Source of the DNA: Acanthacorydalis orientalis | Taxonomy: Eukaryota > Arthropoda > Insecta > Megaloptera > Corydalidae | Direction: 5' to 3' | Assembly: GCA_034766995.1 (NCBI GenBank) | Contig: CM068317.1 | Span: 15,219,255-15,283,254, forward strand | Length of the DNA stretch: 64,000 nt | Part shown: positions 60,768 through 64,000 of the stretch, piece after piece | Layout: every line of letters starts with the position of its first letter | Position numbering within the stretch: the stretch's first letter is position 1 | The notes under the pieces: model-generated | The model's database searches: none | What the model saw: only the letters and a program-made list of their open reading frames with translations | What the model was told of the DNA's origin: nothing | Position numbers and translations under genes: made by a program

Positions 60768-63010
60768 AACCAAAACCTTTGCTTCCGTCGTTTCGGAGTG
60801 GCGTCGTTACGGAAAATTTTATTTTTTTTCACTAATGCCCCATTTACTATTTTCATTTTTTTGTCAATTCTCCATTTAATTTGTATTTTTATCTTTATTA
60901 TACAAGAAAGATAATTTCATCCAAGTTATTAGTGTAAATCAGTCTTGTTATTTTTTTCTCTCCATTTCGGTAGTTAAAAGTGTGTTTAATTCGAATCTTA
61001 ACAATGAATGCAAATAAAAAACATAAGCAAATTATTTTGAATTAAAATTGGATATTTTAAAATGCGTTAAATCTGACGAGAAAGTGGTTGATTTTGACAG
61101 AATTCCTGCCATCACGGTGAGAAAAATTTGTAATCGGAATACTGACCAAATAAGAGAATGCACTAAAGTTTCCACGCTTTTACAATCCAATCAAATTACA
61201 AAAGTAAGAAGTTTTTTTATGATAAAAATAAAATTCTTACTTTGTATTTGGATTACAAATCAAACTCAGACAAGAATGCCATTGAGCTAAATGATTATTC
61301 AAAGGAAAGGTCAAAGTATTTTTTAAAGATATACAAAAAGGTACACCTTCATCCAGCGGACCATATTTGAAAAAATTCAAGTCCATTTAAGGTTGGTTTG
61401 AACGTTACAAAACTCGATGAAACTTGCACAATGTAGCTTTAAAAGAAGAATCTGCCAATGCAGATATTACAGTAGAAAATTATTTTACGCTTCAATTGAA
61501 GGCGATTATTGATGTGGATGGATATTCTTCCAAACCGTTTCTAAATGTAGGTAAATGGCAGAAGTTTTATTTCAAAATCTGAAATGATTTATCATGGTTT
61601 TAAAGTTAACAAAGATCCGCTTACACTTCTCCTGGGAGGAAATGCAGAGAGTGATTTCAAAATTAAGCCTCTTCTAATGTACCTTTCTGAAAATCCTAGG
61701 GCTATGAAAAACGCTAAAAAAATAATCTTCCTATTCATTGGCGTCCAAATAAAAATGCGTGAGTAACTGTAGCCGTATTTAAGGAATGGGTAATTTATTG
61801 TGCAATTCCTGAATGGAAAGCTTATTTCTCTGCCCAAAAAAATGAGTTTGTAATGTTAGTTGGTGCAGTAAATTTATGCAGATCTTCTGTTAAATCAAAT
61901 TACACACACATATTATTTTAATGATAAGTGTATTTTATTTTAGCATGAATCTTAGGCTCTGATACCGAATAAAACTGCTTCATTTGATATAGCTTATTGA
62001 TTACATAGTTTAAACTGCGGTGTATATGAATTACACTGATTTATGATACAAGTTTTGTGTATAAATTACAACTGTGTTTTGGAGCACTGTTTTGTGTATG
62101 AATTACACTGCGTGATTTGTACTGTACTCGTCTCCATTGACAGCAGAGACGGATTAAATTCGTCATCGTATGCACTGGCCAGATGCGATTTTAAAGTAAT
62201 TTTTACTTTGTTAAGATCCGAATATTAGTATTGTACAGAGTTTAAAGCATTAATATTATTGGAAAAAATTCTAGGGTATACAATTTATCTAGATGATATT
62301 TTAGAAAATATAAAAAAATTTTTTATGACTCCAAACATAACATCTATTATACAACCAATGGATCAAGGTGTCATATCAAACTTTATATTTTACTATCTTC
62401 GACGCACGTTTAACCGATTTATTTCAGCAACTGATAGAGAAGAAAAGCCTATTACTATAAAAGATTTTTGAAAGAACTAAAATATCATGATGGCCATCGA
62501 CAAATAATGACTAATCGTCGAAGGCAGTAAAACCGTCATTTATGAATGGAGTTTGGCATAAAATATGGTCTGGACGCATTTCCAAAGATGCGGAGGTAGA
62601 TGCAATGCCCAGTGTTCATAGAGAACTTTTCAAATTGGCCCAAAAAGCAAATTTTGAATGCATTGAAGAGGTAGATATCAACTAGGTGATTCAATTCTAA
62701 GACAAAGTACTCAATAACGAAAACTAGATTGGTATAGATTTAAAACATGTGATGGATGGGTCTGATAGAGATGATGTAATACCAGAAGAAAGAAATTAAG
62801 CACAACTCTCATTTCGAAAGCAATACAATTTATATCAGAGGTAATGGACATTTTTTCAACTGACGATCCTGATATAATGAAGTTCAAGAGTGGTAGGAAC
62901 TGTGGATGATACCATAAATTGCTATAAATAAATCTATCGAGAAAAAACCGTGAGAATTCAATAAACTTTAGATAAAATTTTAATTTACCAATCCCACTCA
63001 ATAGCAATGG
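60645..63010 (+). pseudogene. Tigger-like (pogo family) transposon, decayed
   Basis: Left end CTTCATTTATGCGGTTTTTA, a second copy of the end seen at 59650. Frames give LDILKCVKSDEKVVDF, ITVRKICNRNTDQIRECTKV (N-terminal HTH), a FKVGLNVTKLDET region, KDPLTLLLGGNAESDFKIKP, LLMYLSENPRAMKNAKK, and, after a gap, ITSIIQPMDQGVISNFIFYY with LRRTFNRFISATD. These are typical Tigger/Jerky-type DDE signatures. A (TA)n array (60728-60768) interrupts the 5' leader. Right end not found. Confidence 0.85.
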
Positions 63011-63349
63011 ACAGCGGAATCATATTACAGTTCAGAATAAAAAATATTTATTATATATATTTGATGTACAAATGAATTACATAACACTTTTCTTTGACTA
63101 ATTTTATTTATTACAATGAAATAAAGATAAGTTGATTAAATTTTAATCCTTATGCATTTAAGTTGGGTTCAATTTTCACAGTTTTCATAATATGTATTAT
63201 TTATTTAAATGTAGTGAATTAAAATAAGTCCTATACAAATATAATCCTATAGAATTATGTAACAGATGATTTCAATTTACGTCGGCGTTCTTTGGTACGA
63301 TTAACAACGCAAACCGAGTGATTGGTGGATTTTATATGTTTATACACAA

Positions 63350-63388
<39 letters not shown>

Positions 63389-63392
63389 CGAG

Positions 63393-63438
<46 letters not shown>

Positions 63439-64000
63439 TATGTAGTGTATGTAAGTATGTATATATGCAAATAAATTGTTACAAGAGCGAACCAGCAGTA
63501 AAGAATAAAAATAAAAGTTATAGTTAATCCAGAAAAAGTTGGAATGCTGCAGTCTACAGAACCTTTACAATATAACGTAACAGAACCTTTTAGAAAGATA
63601 CTTCAAAAAAGCTCTGCAATGTTCTGTAACACTCGGTCTTAAGTGCATAAGCGAGCAACCGAGCGAATCAAAAGGATTCGCGAGTACGGCAAGTTGATGG
63701 TTGGAAAGAGTGACTGACGGTTAACAAACAGAATATACGAGTAGAGTGTTCTTATTTGAGTAAATGGGAGGTAAACTGACGAAATGCATAAAATAATTTA
63801 TTTTGTAACTATTTACTGGCAATAAATAAATAAGGTTTAGTTGTAATAAACGATGTTGTGTTAATTTTTTTATGGGCATGGACGTACCCCATGCATTTAA
63901 CAATATATATATATATATATGAAATAGAACTCCAATTATCCGGAAAATCGATTAACTAGTCAGATAATTATAACATATATATATATATATATATACTCGT
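63011..64000. other. AT-rich right flank
   Basis: Microsatellites at 63351-63440 ((TA)n and (GA)n), 63903-63920 and 63975-63996. A small open end (63255-63330, minus strand; HSVCVVNRTKERRRKLKSSV then stop) could be the last exon of a gene but has no family match. Otherwise nothing. Confidence 0.4.

Noticed and set aside
63255..63330. Possible last exon ending RRRKLKSSV then stop (minus strand)
   Set aside because: Reading frame comes out of a microsatellite and no family or partner exon was found.

Overview
The window looks like arthropod nuclear DNA, most likely insect. It is very AT-rich, has long (TA)n microsatellites, GT-AG introns and a dense layer of mariner/Tc1, piggyBac, Harbinger, Helitron/Helentron, Tigger and LINE remnants. 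It also holds a fragment of 28S rDNA carrying an insertion at the R2 retrotransposon site. Nothing prokaryotic is visible, and the insect order cannot be fixed from sequence alone.

The real genes are small, split into three short coding exons, and all on the minus strand. They form a tandem cluster of secreted single-domain von Willebrand factor type C (SVWC, Vago/La1-like) proteins. Gene A (exon 1 at 4079-4166, exon 2 at 3014-3131) runs off the left edge. Gene B (18685-18781, 16517-16643, 12690-12822) is complete and encodes 118 aa. Gene C (59149-59239, 43781-43904, 37444-37543) is complete and encodes 104 aa, with a 15.2 kb first intron. A fourth locus, at 28648-28765, is an orphan copy of gene A's exon 2 inside a roughly 0.7 kb segmental duplication. 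Every member has the same architecture: a signal-peptide exon ending in phase 1, a first-half-domain exon ending in phase 2, and a second-half exon. The cysteine spacing CC-x3-C-x9-C is invariant, and the two complete genes have ten cysteines in the mature protein.

Almost everything else is transposon debris in introns and intergenic space. From left to right: mariner D1 (1-1027); mariner E1 (1711-2692); a large (TA)n array (3305-4045); mariner-derived short elements (5611-7183); a piggyBac deletion derivative with intact TTAA ends (7306-9184); more mariner (10450-11800); gene B with two mariner short elements in its introns or flanks; a piggyBac remnant inserted in a mariner (19418-20165); mariner A7; Helentron-like copy 1 (22897-24345); a LINE 3' end with RNase H (24505-25580); two Harbinger-like copies with a MADF-ORF relic flanking the orphan SVWC exon (27115-29474); a hairpin MITE; a mariner split by 28S rDNA (29988-31746); a short TIR element; mariner D2; a degenerate Tc1/mariner-type element (34500-36130); an RTE-like LINE (38036-39625); mariners at 40150-43157; mariner B1 (45792-47364); Helentron-like copy 2 (49442-50908); a Tc1-like element (52791-54394); mariners A9 and B2; and two Tigger-like pieces (59645-63010).

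The SVWC proteins are expected to be secreted, and SVWC proteins in arthropods are linked to immune, stress or venom roles. The repeats explain the intron sizes and probably the shuffling of the orphan exon.
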